A stretch of DNA of 64,000 nt from Rubrobacter tropicus (GTDB taxonomy: Bacteria > Actinomycetota > Rubrobacteria > Rubrobacterales > Rubrobacteraceae), in assembly GCF_011492945.1 (NCBI RefSeq), contig NZ_CP045119.1:3410001-3474000 (forward strand), written 5' to 3'. The position numbers and the translations under genes were made by a program. This document shows positions 8,373 to 17,009 of the stretch, one piece after another (position 1 is the stretch's first letter; each line of letters starts with the position of its first letter). The notes below the pieces were generated by a model. That model ran no database searches and was not told where the DNA came from. It saw only the letters and a program-made list of their open reading frames with translations.

Positions 8373-9413
8373 CTACTCCAACATCCGTCCCACACGTTCC
8401 TGTTCTTTCAAAGGAGCGGTGGACCCCCTAACTACCAGCCACGGCTCCAGCAAGACCTTCTTGCTCTCGTTGCCGGGTCCGTCCTCGATCCTGTCCAGCA
8501 GCATCTTTGCCGCCCGCACCCCCATCTCGTAGGTCGGCTGCGCGAGGGTCGTGAGCGGCGGGCCGGTCAGCGGCGCCCACTCCGGATCGTCGAAACCAAC
8601 TACCGAGACGTCACCCGGCACGCCGAGGCCCATCTCGTTTATGGCGAGCAGGGCGCCCAGCGTCATCTGGTTGTTGGCGGTGACCAGCGCCGTCGGGGGC
8701 GAAGAGAGGCTCAAGAGCTCCCTGGCGCCCTCCCGACCACTGGAAGTTCGGAAGTCACCGAAACGGACCAGGGAGGCCTCCATCCCAACCCCGAGGTCGA
8801 CGAGCGCGTCGCGAAGGCCCAGGTGCCGCTCGTACCCGGAGGCCTTGTCCAGAGGACCGGAGATCATGCCTATCCTCCGATGCCCCAGCCCCACTAGGTG
8901 CTCCGCGATGAGGCGCATCCCGGCGCGGTTGTCCACGCTGACGACGTCCGCATCGACCCCCTCGACGTCGCGGTCCACGAAGACGAACGGCACGCCCTCG
9001 GCCCGCAGGCGCCCGACGTGGTCCTCCCGGCGCGCCGAGGGCGCGACCATCAGACCGTCCACCCGCTTCTTGACCAGCTCCGAGACGTACTCGTCCTCCC
9101 GCACGGGATCTTCGTCGGTGTTGCAGAGAAAGAGGTGGTAACCCCGGCTGAGGGCCACGTCCTCCACCCCCCGCACGACGGACGTAAAGAAAGAGTTCTG
9201 GATGTCCGAGATCAGCAACCCCATCGTGAAGGTCCGCCGCGTCTTGAGCCCCTTGGCCAGCAGGTTCGGCCTGTACGAAAGCTCCTCGACCGCCGCCAGC
9301 ACCTCCCCCCGGGTCTCCTCCGAAACTTTCCGCGTCCCGTTCAAGACGTGGGACACCGTGCTCACGGACACCCGCGCCCGCTCCGCCACGTCTTTCATGG
9401 TCTTCACCCTCAC
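8373..9413 (-). CDS. LacI-family transcriptional regulator
   Basis: A 346-residue sugar-responsive repressor. The helix-turn-helix is MKDVAERARVSVSTVSHVLNG at the N terminus, followed by a periplasmic-binding-like effector domain (MGLLISDIQNSFFTSVVRGVE, then VDGLMVAPSA and DVSVVGFDDPEWAPLTGPPLTT). Start may be GTG at 9413 or the ATG at 9398 (MKDVAER), which fits the family better but lacks a clear ribosome site. Two tandem operators lie just upstream over the transcription start, so it probably represses itself and nearby sugar genes. Confidence 0.93.
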   Translation of the reverse strand: MRVKTMKDVAERARVSVSTVSHVLNGTRKVSEETRGEVLAAVEELSYRPNLLAKGLKTRRTFTMGLLISDIQNSFFTSVVRGVEDVALSRGYHLFLCNTDEDPVREDEYVSELVKKRVDGLMVAPSARREDHVGRLRAEGVPFVFVDRDVEGVDADVVSVDNRAGMRLIAEHLVGLGHRRIGMISGPLDKASGYERHLGLRDALVDLGVGMEASLVRFGDFRTSSGREGARELLSLSSPPTALVTANNQMTLGALLAINEMGLGVPGDVSVVGFDDPEWAPLTGPPLTTLAQPTYEMGVRAAKMLLDRIEDGPGNESKKVLLEPWLVVRGSTAPLKEQERVGRMLE

Positions 9414-9423
9414 CCCCGATCCG

Positions 9424-9445
9424 CAATCGTTTGCGCAATCGTTTG
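9424..9445. promoter_or_regulatory. Two tandem LacI-type operators
   Basis: The ten-base sequence CAATCGTTTG occurs twice, at 9424-9433 and 9436-9445, twelve bases apart. It fits the LacI-family form CAAnCGnTTG, palindromic except at the two positions flanking the CG centre. Both copies lie immediately downstream of the -10 element of the lacI promoter, where a bound repressor would block transcription. Confidence 0.75.
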
Positions 9446-9446
9446 T

Positions 9447-9475
9447 ACGGTAATGGATGCGTGGATTCGAGTCAA
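9447..9475 (-). promoter_or_regulatory. Promoter of the lacI gene
   Basis: On the minus strand, TTGACT (9475-9470), a 17-base spacer and TACCGT (9452-9447) form a good -35 and a weak -10. The transcript would begin inside the two operators and run into the lacI start at 9413. Confidence 0.6.
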
Positions 9476-9483
9476 GAAGGGTG

Positions 9484-10203
9484 TTAGTGGTCCGAGCCGT
9501 TGACGCCGATGGTCGGGGGGCCGTCCTGCGCTTCGGGCAGGCGGCGGAACCAGGCCTCGACTTCGGCGATGTGCATTGTGGCGGCGGCGCGGGCGAGCTC
9601 TGAGTCCCTGTTGGCTATAGCGTCGTAGATAGCGTGGTGGGAGACTTTCGTGCGTTGTATAGCGTCTTCTTCGGCAAGGCCGCGCCAGATACGGGCGCGC
9701 ATGGTCCGGCCGTAGAGGTTCTGAAGGAACGCGGCCAGGGCCGCATTGCCGGTGGCGGTGGAGATCTCACCGTGAAACTCGTCGTCGGACTCGACCAGTT
9801 CTTCGACGCTTTCGGCAGCGTCCATGCGGCGCAGGGAATCGCGCAGGCGCGAGAGACCCTCGGGGGTCATACGGGCCGTGGCGAGGGCCGTGGCCGCGGG
9901 TTCGATCAGGCGCCGCACCTCGAAGAGCTCGACGAGGGCGCGGTTGCGCATGAAGTCCACGGCAAGGCTCATGGTCTCCAGGAGCTGGTGCGGCTCCAGG
10001 CTCGTCACGTAGGTTCCGTCACCCTGGCGCGTCTTGAGGACGCCGGCCATGATCAGGGCCCGCACGGCCTCCCGCAGCGAACTGCGCGAGAGGCCGAGCC
10101 GGGTCGCGAGCTCCGTCTCCTTGGGCAGCTTCTCTCCCGGACGGACCTGGCCCGAGAGGATCATCTGCTTTATTCCGTTTATCGCCTCATCGGTGACGGC
10201 CAA
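9484..10203 (-). CDS. FadR-type (FCD) GntR transcriptional regulator
   Basis: A 239-residue regulator: winged helix-turn-helix at residues 1-70 (LPKETELATRLGLSRSSLREAVRALIMAGVL, then RQGDGTYVTSL) and an all-helical FCD effector domain with likely metal ligands (ESDDEFHGEI, HHAIYDAI, HIAEVEAW). This group senses sugar acids and related carboxylates. Start is TTG at 10203, three bases after the upstream glycosidase stop, behind GGAG. It ends the leftward fucosidase operon, suggesting it answers to a catabolite of the released sugar. Confidence 0.9.
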   Translation of the reverse strand: MAVTDEAINGIKQMILSGQVRPGEKLPKETELATRLGLSRSSLREAVRALIMAGVLKTRQGDGTYVTSLEPHQLLETMSLAVDFMRNRALVELFEVRRLIEPAATALATARMTPEGLSRLRDSLRRMDAAESVEELVESDDEFHGEISTATGNAALAAFLQNLYGRTMRARIWRGLAEEDAIQRTKVSHHAIYDAIANRDSELARAAATMHIAEVEAWFRRLPEAQDGPPTIGVNGSDH

Positions 10204-10206
10204 GCT

Positions 10207-12255
10207 CTACTCCAGAACTATGACTGCGTGCGCCCCAACCGGAGGCGGTTCGATCCGAACGTATTCGCCCTCGACGGCGAAGCCCAGCTTCTCCCCCTCG
10301 GGAGCAAGGTATACCCGCTCGATGGATTCCCCACCCGTAAAGACTTCGACGCCAAGGCCCGAAGTCTCCCAGGACTGGTCCACGTGCTGTATCGGCTGCG
10401 TGGTGCGTCTCGGATGGTAGGCGACGAGATGCAAGATCTTCCGTCCCGAACGTCCCTCTTCCGCCGCCTGCTCGTGCAACGTCGCCTCGACCCACCCCGG
10501 CCCCGAGAGCTTGAGTAGCGGTTGCGGCAGGAAGCCCCTGAGCGCGTTCAATGCCATCTCCCTGTAGGCCCAGTAGTCGTGGTCGCGGTACGCCCCGAAG
10601 AGCGGGGCGGCGAGGTACAAGATGCTCTCGTTCTCGACCACGAGCGGAGAGTTCAGGGACTCGCCGACCGGGGCCTGGGCGTGGCTCGTGAAGTGCTCCC
10701 AGGTCCTGTCGAAGAGAGCCCGACGCAGGTCCCCACGTGCGGTCGCACCTTCGAGGCGGCGGACTACGTGCGCCCTGTTGTAGAAGACGTAGTCGTAGTC
10801 GGGCGCCAGCTCCGTGTGGCCGGCGAGGGCGTCGTCCGGGCGCAGGTAGCTCGGGACCGTGGGCGCGGGCCCCTCGTAGGCGACGGGCACGCCGTCGAGG
10901 GCGAACTCTCCACTCTCGGTATCGAGGGCCGCCGTACCGCTTAGGACGATCTTCCCGCCCGCGGAGATGAAACCCTCCAGCTTCTCGCGGAGATCGTCAT
11001 CCACCGTAAGGCCGTCGGGGAGGACGAGCGCCTTGTATGCGTCAAACGAATCGGCGGTCGGGTCCGTGATGTCGAACTGGATGGCGGCCTCGAGGAAGAG
11101 TTGGGCCGCGCCGTCCACGTCGGCCACGTGGGCGTTCATCGGTATGCTGCCGAGCAGCGAGGGCTCGTGGCCCGAGAGGATCGCGACCTCGGCGGTGGGC
11201 TTCGCGCCGCGCAGGAACGGCTCCAGCTTCTCGACGCGGCCGAAGGAGTGTTCGAGCAGGCGGTAGACGGCGGGGTCGAGGGTGCCCCCCGGGTGGAGCT
11301 GGTCGCCTACGGAGACCTCGCCCCCGGCGGCGACGATGGTGCCGCACTCGTAGTCGAGCTGGTCGCGGGTCTTGAGGCCGCCGAAGTCCGCCCAGGCCTT
11401 GTGGAAGCGGCCCGTCATGCCGAGGAAATTCACCCCGTAAGTGCGGGCCTGGCGGGCGACTACCGGGTAGTGGAGGTAGCCCCACAGCCCGGACGAGGTC
11501 GGGAGGCTCTCTATCTCGAAATGGGTCTGGTGCGGGAGCGTCTCGGCCATGCGGGGGTTGACGGTGCCGTTGTAGAAGATGGTGGCGTCCGGGACCTTCG
11601 CGCGAACGGCGCCGCTCATACGCCCGAGGAAGTCTCTCAACTTCTCCTCGGCGAACCGGAGCACGGCCGGCTCGTCATCGAGGTACACGCCGGCCTCGCG
11701 CATCCGTGCCTGGCCCCAGGGAGAGTAGTTCGGGAGGGGAAAGCAGATATCGAAAAAGAAGCCGTCAACCGCGTCGCCGTAACGCGCGCAGATCTCCTCC
11801 GTCTGCGCGATGAGGTAGTCTCCGTAGCCGGATGAGACGTCGAGGGTGCTCCAGCCCCAACCGCCCGTCAGGGGGGATTCGTTGGAGAGTGGAGGGCGGA
11901 TCATAAGCCCGCCGTCCTTGCGGGCGACGATCCAGCCGGGGTTCTTCTCGCCGGCGAGGTCGTCCCACATGACGCTCACGTAGATCGGGGCCCGTATCCC
12001 GGCGCCATGCAACGCCTCTATCTGCTGGCCCATCAAGTCCCCCACGACGAGGTTCGGGTGCGCGGTCCCGACCTCCGTCGGATAGTACGAGAAGCCGTGG
12101 TGGCACTTGGCGAAGACCGTCATCGAGTCCACGCGGCCCATCTTCGCCGTCCTGGCGAACGCCTCGGGGTCGAATGAGGCGCCGACGTCCTTGCAGTCGG
12201 CGGAGGTGTGAAAGTCCAGGTGGACCTGCCTGTAGCGGCGCTCGCTCACGATCAC
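10207..12255 (-). CDS. GH151-like alpha-L-fucosidase (GHL6 plus trimerisation domain)
   Basis: A 682-residue protein whose start (RYRQVHLDFHTS) and layout match the hypothetical glycosyl hydrolase 6 / GH151 family: an N-terminal TIM barrel (DGFFFDICFPLPNYSPW near residues 188-204, with FYNGTVNPRMAETL following), then a flavodoxin-like beta-galactosidase trimerisation domain (KALVLPDGLTVDDDL) and a C-terminal beta domain. Some GH151 enzymes are alpha-L-fucosidases. The GTG start overlaps the stop of the GH29 fucosidase gene (GTGA), supporting a joint role in removing L-fucose. No signal peptide, so cytosolic. Specific activity is inferred. Confidence 0.78.
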   Translation of the reverse strand: MIVSERRYRQVHLDFHTSADCKDVGASFDPEAFARTAKMGRVDSMTVFAKCHHGFSYYPTEVGTAHPNLVVGDLMGQQIEALHGAGIRAPIYVSVMWDDLAGEKNPGWIVARKDGGLMIRPPLSNESPLTGGWGWSTLDVSSGYGDYLIAQTEEICARYGDAVDGFFFDICFPLPNYSPWGQARMREAGVYLDDEPAVLRFAEEKLRDFLGRMSGAVRAKVPDATIFYNGTVNPRMAETLPHQTHFEIESLPTSSGLWGYLHYPVVARQARTYGVNFLGMTGRFHKAWADFGGLKTRDQLDYECGTIVAAGGEVSVGDQLHPGGTLDPAVYRLLEHSFGRVEKLEPFLRGAKPTAEVAILSGHEPSLLGSIPMNAHVADVDGAAQLFLEAAIQFDITDPTADSFDAYKALVLPDGLTVDDDLREKLEGFISAGGKIVLSGTAALDTESGEFALDGVPVAYEGPAPTVPSYLRPDDALAGHTELAPDYDYVFYNRAHVVRRLEGATARGDLRRALFDRTWEHFTSHAQAPVGESLNSPLVVENESILYLAAPLFGAYRDHDYWAYREMALNALRGFLPQPLLKLSGPGWVEATLHEQAAEEGRSGRKILHLVAYHPRRTTQPIQHVDQSWETSGLGVEVFTGGESIERVYLAPEGEKLGFAVEGEYVRIEPPPVGAHAVIVLE

Positions 12256-13541
12256 CCTTTCAAGAATAGCTCGACGACGGGAACCTCGACCATCGGCTTC
12301 TGCACGGGGAGTTCCAGGGTGAGGGTCCCGGATGGCAGGCCGCCCATCGTCGTGTTCTGGGCCCTCTGGTCCGGATCGACGACCAGCATCTTCACCTCCG
12401 ACGCGTCACCCAGTAGCTGGGCGTACTCGACGCGGCCCGCGAGTCCTTCGAGGTGGACGTGTTTAAATGGCCACCCGAAGAGGTGCAGGTAGAGGCGGTC
12501 GCCGTTCTGGGTGTAACGGCAATCGGGCGGCGGGATGAAGTCGCTCGCGGTGCAGCCGCGCACCGAGCGCCCGTGCAGACGCATCCACTCTCCCATGCCC
12601 CGTAACCTCTCGACGGCCTGCGGGTCGAACTCGCCGCGGCCTGTCGGCCCGACGTTCAGGAGCAGGTTCCCGCCCTTGGAGACCGTGTCGACGAGCATCC
12701 TGACGAGCATGCTCGTCGGCTTCCAGTCCAGGTTGTCCCTGTCGTAGCCCCAGGAGCCGTCGAGTGTCTGGCAGGCTTCCCAGAGGGCTGGTTCCCCGTC
12801 GACCTCGGGCCAGGCCACGGGCTGGTACTGCTCGGGGGTCTTGAGGTCGCCTCCTATCTCCAACCGGTCGTTGACGATGATTCCCGGCTGGAGCTCCCTT
12901 ACCATCGCCAGGAGTTCCTCGGAGCCCCAGTCGTCCTTTCCCTTGCCGCCCCACACCCGATCCGGATAGGAGAAGTCGAACCACATAACGTCTATCTTCC
13001 CGAAGCGGGTGAGCAGCTCGCGGGTCTGGCCGTGCAGGTACTCGCGGTAGCGGGCGACGTCGCGATGCCTGTTCGCCTCGATGTACTCTTCGTCGTCGCG
13101 CCTCGAGTGCAACCCGTCCACGGGGAACTCGGGGTGGTGCCAGTCTATGAGGGAGTGGTAGAAGCCGACCTTCAGGCCTTCCGCGCGAAACGCCTCGACC
13201 ATCGGGGCTATGAGGTCCTCGCCCCACGGGGTGTTCGTGACCTTGTAGTCGGTGAGGTCCGAGTCCCACAGGCAGAAGCCGTCGTGGTGCTTGGTGGTTA
13301 TGACGAAGTACTTCATCCCGGCCTTCTTCGCCTCCCTGGCCCACTCCTTCGGGTCGTAGAGGTCGGGATAGAAGTGGTCGAAGTACCTCTGGTAGTCCTC
13401 GTCCGTGATCCTCTCGCGCTGCTTCACCCACTCGTGGCGGGCGGCCAGGGAGTAGATGCCCCAGTGGATAAAGAGGCCGAAGCGGTCGCGGGTGAACCAT
13501 CCGGTGTCGGCGGTCGTGGGTCTTTGCATCTCTTGCGTCAT
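12252..13541 (-). CDS. Alpha-L-fucosidase, GH29
   Basis: A 429-residue GH29 enzyme. The signature runs WFTRDRFGLFIHWGIYSL, KYFVITTKHHDGFCLWDS, then IDVMWFDFSYPD, in which D189 is the expected nucleophile, and LLLNVGPTGRGEFDPQAVERL near the end of the barrel. A small C-terminal beta domain follows. It hydrolyses terminal alpha-L-fucosyl bonds with retention. No signal peptide is present, implying imported fuco-oligosaccharides as substrate. It is coupled to the GH151-like gene downstream and lies behind a full CUT1 importer. Confidence 0.95.
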   Translation of the reverse strand: MTQEMQRPTTADTGWFTRDRFGLFIHWGIYSLAARHEWVKQRERITDEDYQRYFDHFYPDLYDPKEWAREAKKAGMKYFVITTKHHDGFCLWDSDLTDYKVTNTPWGEDLIAPMVEAFRAEGLKVGFYHSLIDWHHPEFPVDGLHSRRDDEEYIEANRHRDVARYREYLHGQTRELLTRFGKIDVMWFDFSYPDRVWGGKGKDDWGSEELLAMVRELQPGIIVNDRLEIGGDLKTPEQYQPVAWPEVDGEPALWEACQTLDGSWGYDRDNLDWKPTSMLVRMLVDTVSKGGNLLLNVGPTGRGEFDPQAVERLRGMGEWMRLHGRSVRGCTASDFIPPPDCRYTQNGDRLYLHLFGWPFKHVHLEGLAGRVEYAQLLGDASEVKMLVVDPDQRAQNTTMGGLPSGTLTLELPVQKPMVEVPVVELFLKG

Positions 13542-13578
13542 GCTCCCCCTTGTCTGTGGTGCCGTCTGTTTGTGTCGC

Positions 13579-14451
13579 CTACCGGCCGCCGAAGCCGGAC
13601 ATGGTTATGCCCCGGACGAACCAGCGCTGGGCGAGCAGGTAGACGATCACGGTCGGTATGGTGGCTATCGCGGCGGCTGCCATGAGAAGGTTCCAGTCGG
13701 TGCCGTACTGCCCCTGAAAGTTCCGCAGGCCCACGACGATAGGGACGGTCGCGTCGGAGTTCGAGACGACAAGCGGCCAGAGCAGGTTGTTCCAGTGAAA
13801 GAGGAAAGCAAAGACCGCCAGCGTCGCCATCGCCGGCCCCGAGAGCGGGAGGATTATCCGCCAGAAGCACCCGAAGCGGGTGGCGCCGTCGATGCGGGCC
13901 GCGTCCTCGAGCTCGCGCGGGATGGTCAGGAAGAACTGTCGCAAGAGGAAGACCCCGAACGCCGTAAACGCCTGCGGGATAATGAGGCCCTGGTAGGTGT
14001 CGACCCAGCCGAGCTCCTTTATCAGGATGAACTGCGGTATGACGGTGACTTGAGGCGGGATCATCAACGTCCCCAAATACAGCAAGAACAGCAGGTCGCG
14101 GCCCCGGAACTTCAGCCGGGCGAAGGCGTAGGCCGCAAGCGCCGAGGTAACCGTCTGGAGGATGGTGATCCCACCGACCATAACCATGCTGTTCATCAGG
14201 TACCGGCCGAAGGGCGCGAAGTTCCACGCCGCCACGAAGTTCTCCGGGTGCCACTCCCTCGGCCACCACGTCGGCGGGTTGGCCGCCACCTCCGGGGCCG
14301 ATTTGAAGGCCGTGAGGACCATCCACACTATCGGGACGAGCGTCAAAAACGCCATCGCGCACAGGGTTGCGTAGATGAGTATGGGCCAGTAGTTGCGGGT
14401 CACCGACGAAGGAGACCGCCCGCCCTTGAAGACCGTGTCTAGCAGGTTCAT
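13579..14451 (-). CDS. Carbohydrate ABC transporter permease, MalG type
   Basis: A 290-residue CUT1 permease. The chosen ATG at 14451 follows GGGGGAGGG directly and gives the usual N terminus (NYWPILIYATLCAMAFLTLVPIVWMVLTAFK); the frame is open further upstream, but that part overlaps the other permease. The EAA loop is ELEDAARIDGATRFGCFWRIILP. It pairs with the MalF-type gene eight bases upstream and delivers sugar for the fucosidases downstream. Confidence 0.93.
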   Translation of the reverse strand: MNLLDTVFKGGRSPSSVTRNYWPILIYATLCAMAFLTLVPIVWMVLTAFKSAPEVAANPPTWWPREWHPENFVAAWNFAPFGRYLMNSMVMVGGITILQTVTSALAAYAFARLKFRGRDLLFLLYLGTLMIPPQVTVIPQFILIKELGWVDTYQGLIIPQAFTAFGVFLLRQFFLTIPRELEDAARIDGATRFGCFWRIILPLSGPAMATLAVFAFLFHWNNLLWPLVVSNSDATVPIVVGLRNFQGQYGTDWNLLMAAAAIATIPTVIVYLLAQRWFVRGITMSGFGGR

Positions 14452-14459
14452 CCCTCCCC

Positions 14460-15371
14460 CTAATCGTAGGTGACCCAGCGGCGCTGGAAGATGAACTGGA
14501 CGACGGTGAAGACGAAGATCGCCGCGAAGAGGACCAGGGCAACCGCCGCCGCGTAGCCCATGTCGAAGGACTGGAAGCCCTTCTGGTAGATGTAGAGCAC
14601 GAGCGTCGTCGTCGACGTGCCGGGGCCTCCTCCCGTCATGACCAGGGCCTGATCGAAGACCTGGAACGAGGAGATAACCGAGATGACCACCACGAAGAAG
14701 GTAGTCGGAGAGAGGAGCGGGATCGTGACGTGCAAGAAGCGCCTCCACGACGTCGCCCCATCCACCTTGGCGGCGTCGTAGAGGTGTTCGGGGATGCCCT
14801 GGAGCCCGGCGAGGAAGAGGACCATGTTGTAGCCGAACCCCTTCCAGACGCTCATGATGATCAAGCCCGGCATCGCCCAGGTGCTGCTGGTCAACCAGGC
14901 CGGGCCCTCCAGGCCGACGATCCCGAGTGCGGAGTTGATCAGGCCGACGTCGGGCAGGTAGATCCACTTCCACACCAGCGAGAGCGCCACGGTGACGGTC
15001 ACGTACGGCAGGAGAAAGATGGACCGGAACGCCACGACCCCGCGCAAGGCCTGGTTTACGAGCATCGCGGTCGCGAGCCCGAGAACCACGGAGAGCGGCA
15101 CGCTCACGAGCGTGAAGTACACGGTGTTGAAGAGCGCTGCCCGAAAGACCTCGTCCTCGGTGAAGATCTCGCGGAAGTTCTCTAGCCCCGCGAAGCTCGC
15201 CCCCAGCAGCAAGTCGTAGTCGTAGAAGGCGAGGGCGAACGCGGCCCCGACCGGTATGGCCGTGAAGATGAGAAAGCCGATGAGGTTCGGCAACAGGAAG
15301 AGCCCCGCCGCCAACCCCTCGCGGTCGCGGCTGGACTTGACGCCGCCTCTCCTCCCGGTGTTGCCCGCCAC
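14460..15371 (-). CDS. Carbohydrate ABC transporter permease, MalF/UgpA type
   Basis: A 303-residue CUT1 permease with about six membrane helices (LFLLPNLIGFLIFTAIPVGAAF first). The EAA loop is HLYDAAKVDGATSWRRFLHVTIP and the family segment GGGPGTSTTTLVLYIYQKGF is present. The start is GTG at 15371. It lies ten bases after the binding-protein stop, within one leftward transporter-plus-fucosidase operon. Confidence 0.93.
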   Translation of the reverse strand: MAGNTGRRGGVKSSRDREGLAAGLFLLPNLIGFLIFTAIPVGAAFALAFYDYDLLLGASFAGLENFREIFTEDEVFRAALFNTVYFTLVSVPLSVVLGLATAMLVNQALRGVVAFRSIFLLPYVTVTVALSLVWKWIYLPDVGLINSALGIVGLEGPAWLTSSTWAMPGLIIMSVWKGFGYNMVLFLAGLQGIPEHLYDAAKVDGATSWRRFLHVTIPLLSPTTFFVVVISVISSFQVFDQALVMTGGGPGTSTTTLVLYIYQKGFQSFDMGYAAAVALVLFAAIFVFTVVQFIFQRRWVTYD

Positions 15372-15380
15372 GCGGTCCCC

Positions 15381-16712
15381 CTACCTGTCCAGGATCTCCT
15401 GGTGCTCCTGCAGCAGCTTGTCGAACTGCGGTTTGACCTTGTCGATGGTCTCCTGAACGCTCTGCTTTCCGAGAAAGACCGGGTTGAAGTCCCGCGTGAG
15501 CATGACCGTAGTCTCTTGCCAGGTCGTCGTCGTCTCGAAGGCCCTGGCCTCCCCGATCTCACCATTGAGGATGGCCTCCACGAGGTCCTCGTTGGGCGGC
15601 GGAGCTTCCGGGTTCTCGAAGGCCGGCACCGCTGACTCGCGGGCCGGATACCCACGACCGGCCTTCGCCGTCTTCTTGAGCGATGCGGTGCTGGTGAGCG
15701 TCTTCAAGGCTTCCCAGGCCGCCTCGGGGTTCTCGGTGTTGTTGGAGATGCCAAACCCGGAGCCCGCAGCCCAGGTCACGCTGCCGGCCGGGCCACTCGG
15801 GATGGGCGCGATACCCCACTCGAAGTCGGAGTTGGCGCCGATGTTGACGAACTGCCAGGGCCCGTCCACGTGCATGCCGATGTTGCCGCCGTAGAATTCC
15901 TCGACCCCGAAGTTCGGGTTCGCAAGGTCGGTGATGGGGGCGGCGATCTTATCCTCCGTGAACATGCTGACCACGAACTCGATAGCCTCTATGGACTCCG
16001 CCGAGTCGAGCGTACACTCCGTCTGACCGGCGTTCATGTAGTCTCCGCCGCCGGACCACAGCCAGGGTACGGTGGAGTCGAAGATCGGCTGCATGACGAA
16101 ACCGTAGCGGTCCCCGCCCGTCAACTCCGTGGCAGCCTGGCGGAACTCATCCCAACTCATCGGCTCCGTGGGCGACGGCGTAGGCACGCCCGCCTCGTCG
16201 AAGAGGGTCTTGTTGTAATAGAGCATGATCGGACCTATGTCATAGCCGAAGGCGTAGATCTCCCCATCCGAGGAGAGCCCGTCCCTTATGGGCTTGAAGA
16301 AGTCCTCGACGTCGAAACCGGGGTCATCGTCTATGAAAGGCTGCAGGGGTTGCAGGGCGCTCCTGGCCGCGAAACCGGGCATCCTGAGGCTCTGCATGGC
16401 GACCACGTCGGCCTCGTTCTCGCTGGCGAGCTGCGTGGAAAGCTTGTTCCAGTAGTCCTCGAACGTCGTCGTCTCGAGCTTTAGTGTGATCTCCGGGTTG
16501 GCCCGGTTGACGTCTTTCGCGAGGTCTTTCCATACCGCCGTCTCTTCAGGCGCCGCCGACCACATGGACCACCTGAGATCCCCGGAAGCTTCCCCGCCCC
16601 CACCGCAGGCCGCGGCCCCGAGCAGACTCATACCCGCCAGGCCAGCCCCGCCCACCCGCAGAAAATCCCGGCGGTTCATCTTTCTGCCACCAAACCGACG
16701 TCCCGCAATCAT
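15381..16712 (-). CDS. Extracellular sugar-binding lipoprotein (family 1)
   Basis: A 443-residue binding protein with a Tat-type signal (NRRDFLRVGGAGLAG) ending in a lipobox-like AAAC before a glycine run. Mature features: LRWSMWSAAPEETAVWKDL, FEDYWNKLSTQLASENEADVV and GGNIGMHVDGPWQFVNI. Two starts are possible: ATG at 16712 behind GGAGAAGGGAG, or ATG at 16679 (MNRRDF), which gives a standard-length signal. A strong promoter lies at 16809-16837. It heads the transporter-GH29-GH151-gntR operon and so probably binds fuco-oligosaccharides. Confidence 0.92.
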   Translation of the reverse strand: MIAGRRFGGRKMNRRDFLRVGGAGLAGMSLLGAAACGGGGEASGDLRWSMWSAAPEETAVWKDLAKDVNRANPEITLKLETTTFEDYWNKLSTQLASENEADVVAMQSLRMPGFAARSALQPLQPFIDDDPGFDVEDFFKPIRDGLSSDGEIYAFGYDIGPIMLYYNKTLFDEAGVPTPSPTEPMSWDEFRQAATELTGGDRYGFVMQPIFDSTVPWLWSGGGDYMNAGQTECTLDSAESIEAIEFVVSMFTEDKIAAPITDLANPNFGVEEFYGGNIGMHVDGPWQFVNIGANSDFEWGIAPIPSGPAGSVTWAAGSGFGISNNTENPEAAWEALKTLTSTASLKKTAKAGRGYPARESAVPAFENPEAPPPNEDLVEAILNGEIGEARAFETTTTWQETTVMLTRDFNPVFLGKQSVQETIDKVKPQFDKLLQEHQEILDR

Positions 16713-17009
16713 CCCAGGTCTCCCTTCTCCCTATCTCTCCGACCTTACGGCGACGATGCCCGGAACGCCCCACGCGCCCATGCCGTCACCCCTTTCACCC
16801 TGTAACGAACATTACCGAAAGTTCTAACCCTCGTCAAGAAATTAGTATGATCTTTCAAGGTCTATAGAGCACGGAAGGCCCATAATGCCGCGTGTCAGGG
16901 CTTAAACATCCGTCCTTTGCGTACAGCGGGTGGCACGTCCGCCGTTTGACTCGGCCATCGGATACGGCCAACATTGGTCCTTGAGGTATCGGAGAGAGGG
17001 AGGGAACGG
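16713..17009. other. Divergent control region between binding-protein operon and SGNH operon
   Basis: No gene is visible here. It holds the minus-strand promoter described separately and, on the plus strand, a weak candidate for the rightward operon: TTGACT at 16946-16951 and CAACAT at 16969-16974, 17 bases apart. The sequence is noticeably more AT-rich around 16800-16880 than the genes beside it. Confidence 0.5.
16809..16837 (-). promoter_or_regulatory. Promoter of the fucosidase/transporter operon, with overlapping palindrome
   Basis: On the minus strand, TTGACG (16837-16832) and TAATGT (16814-16809) are 17 bases apart, close to consensus at both hexamers. A partial palindrome GTAACGAACATTAC (16802-16815) covers the -10 element; 10 of its 14 positions are symmetric, so it is a candidate operator for a sugar-responsive repressor. 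Confidence 0.6.
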
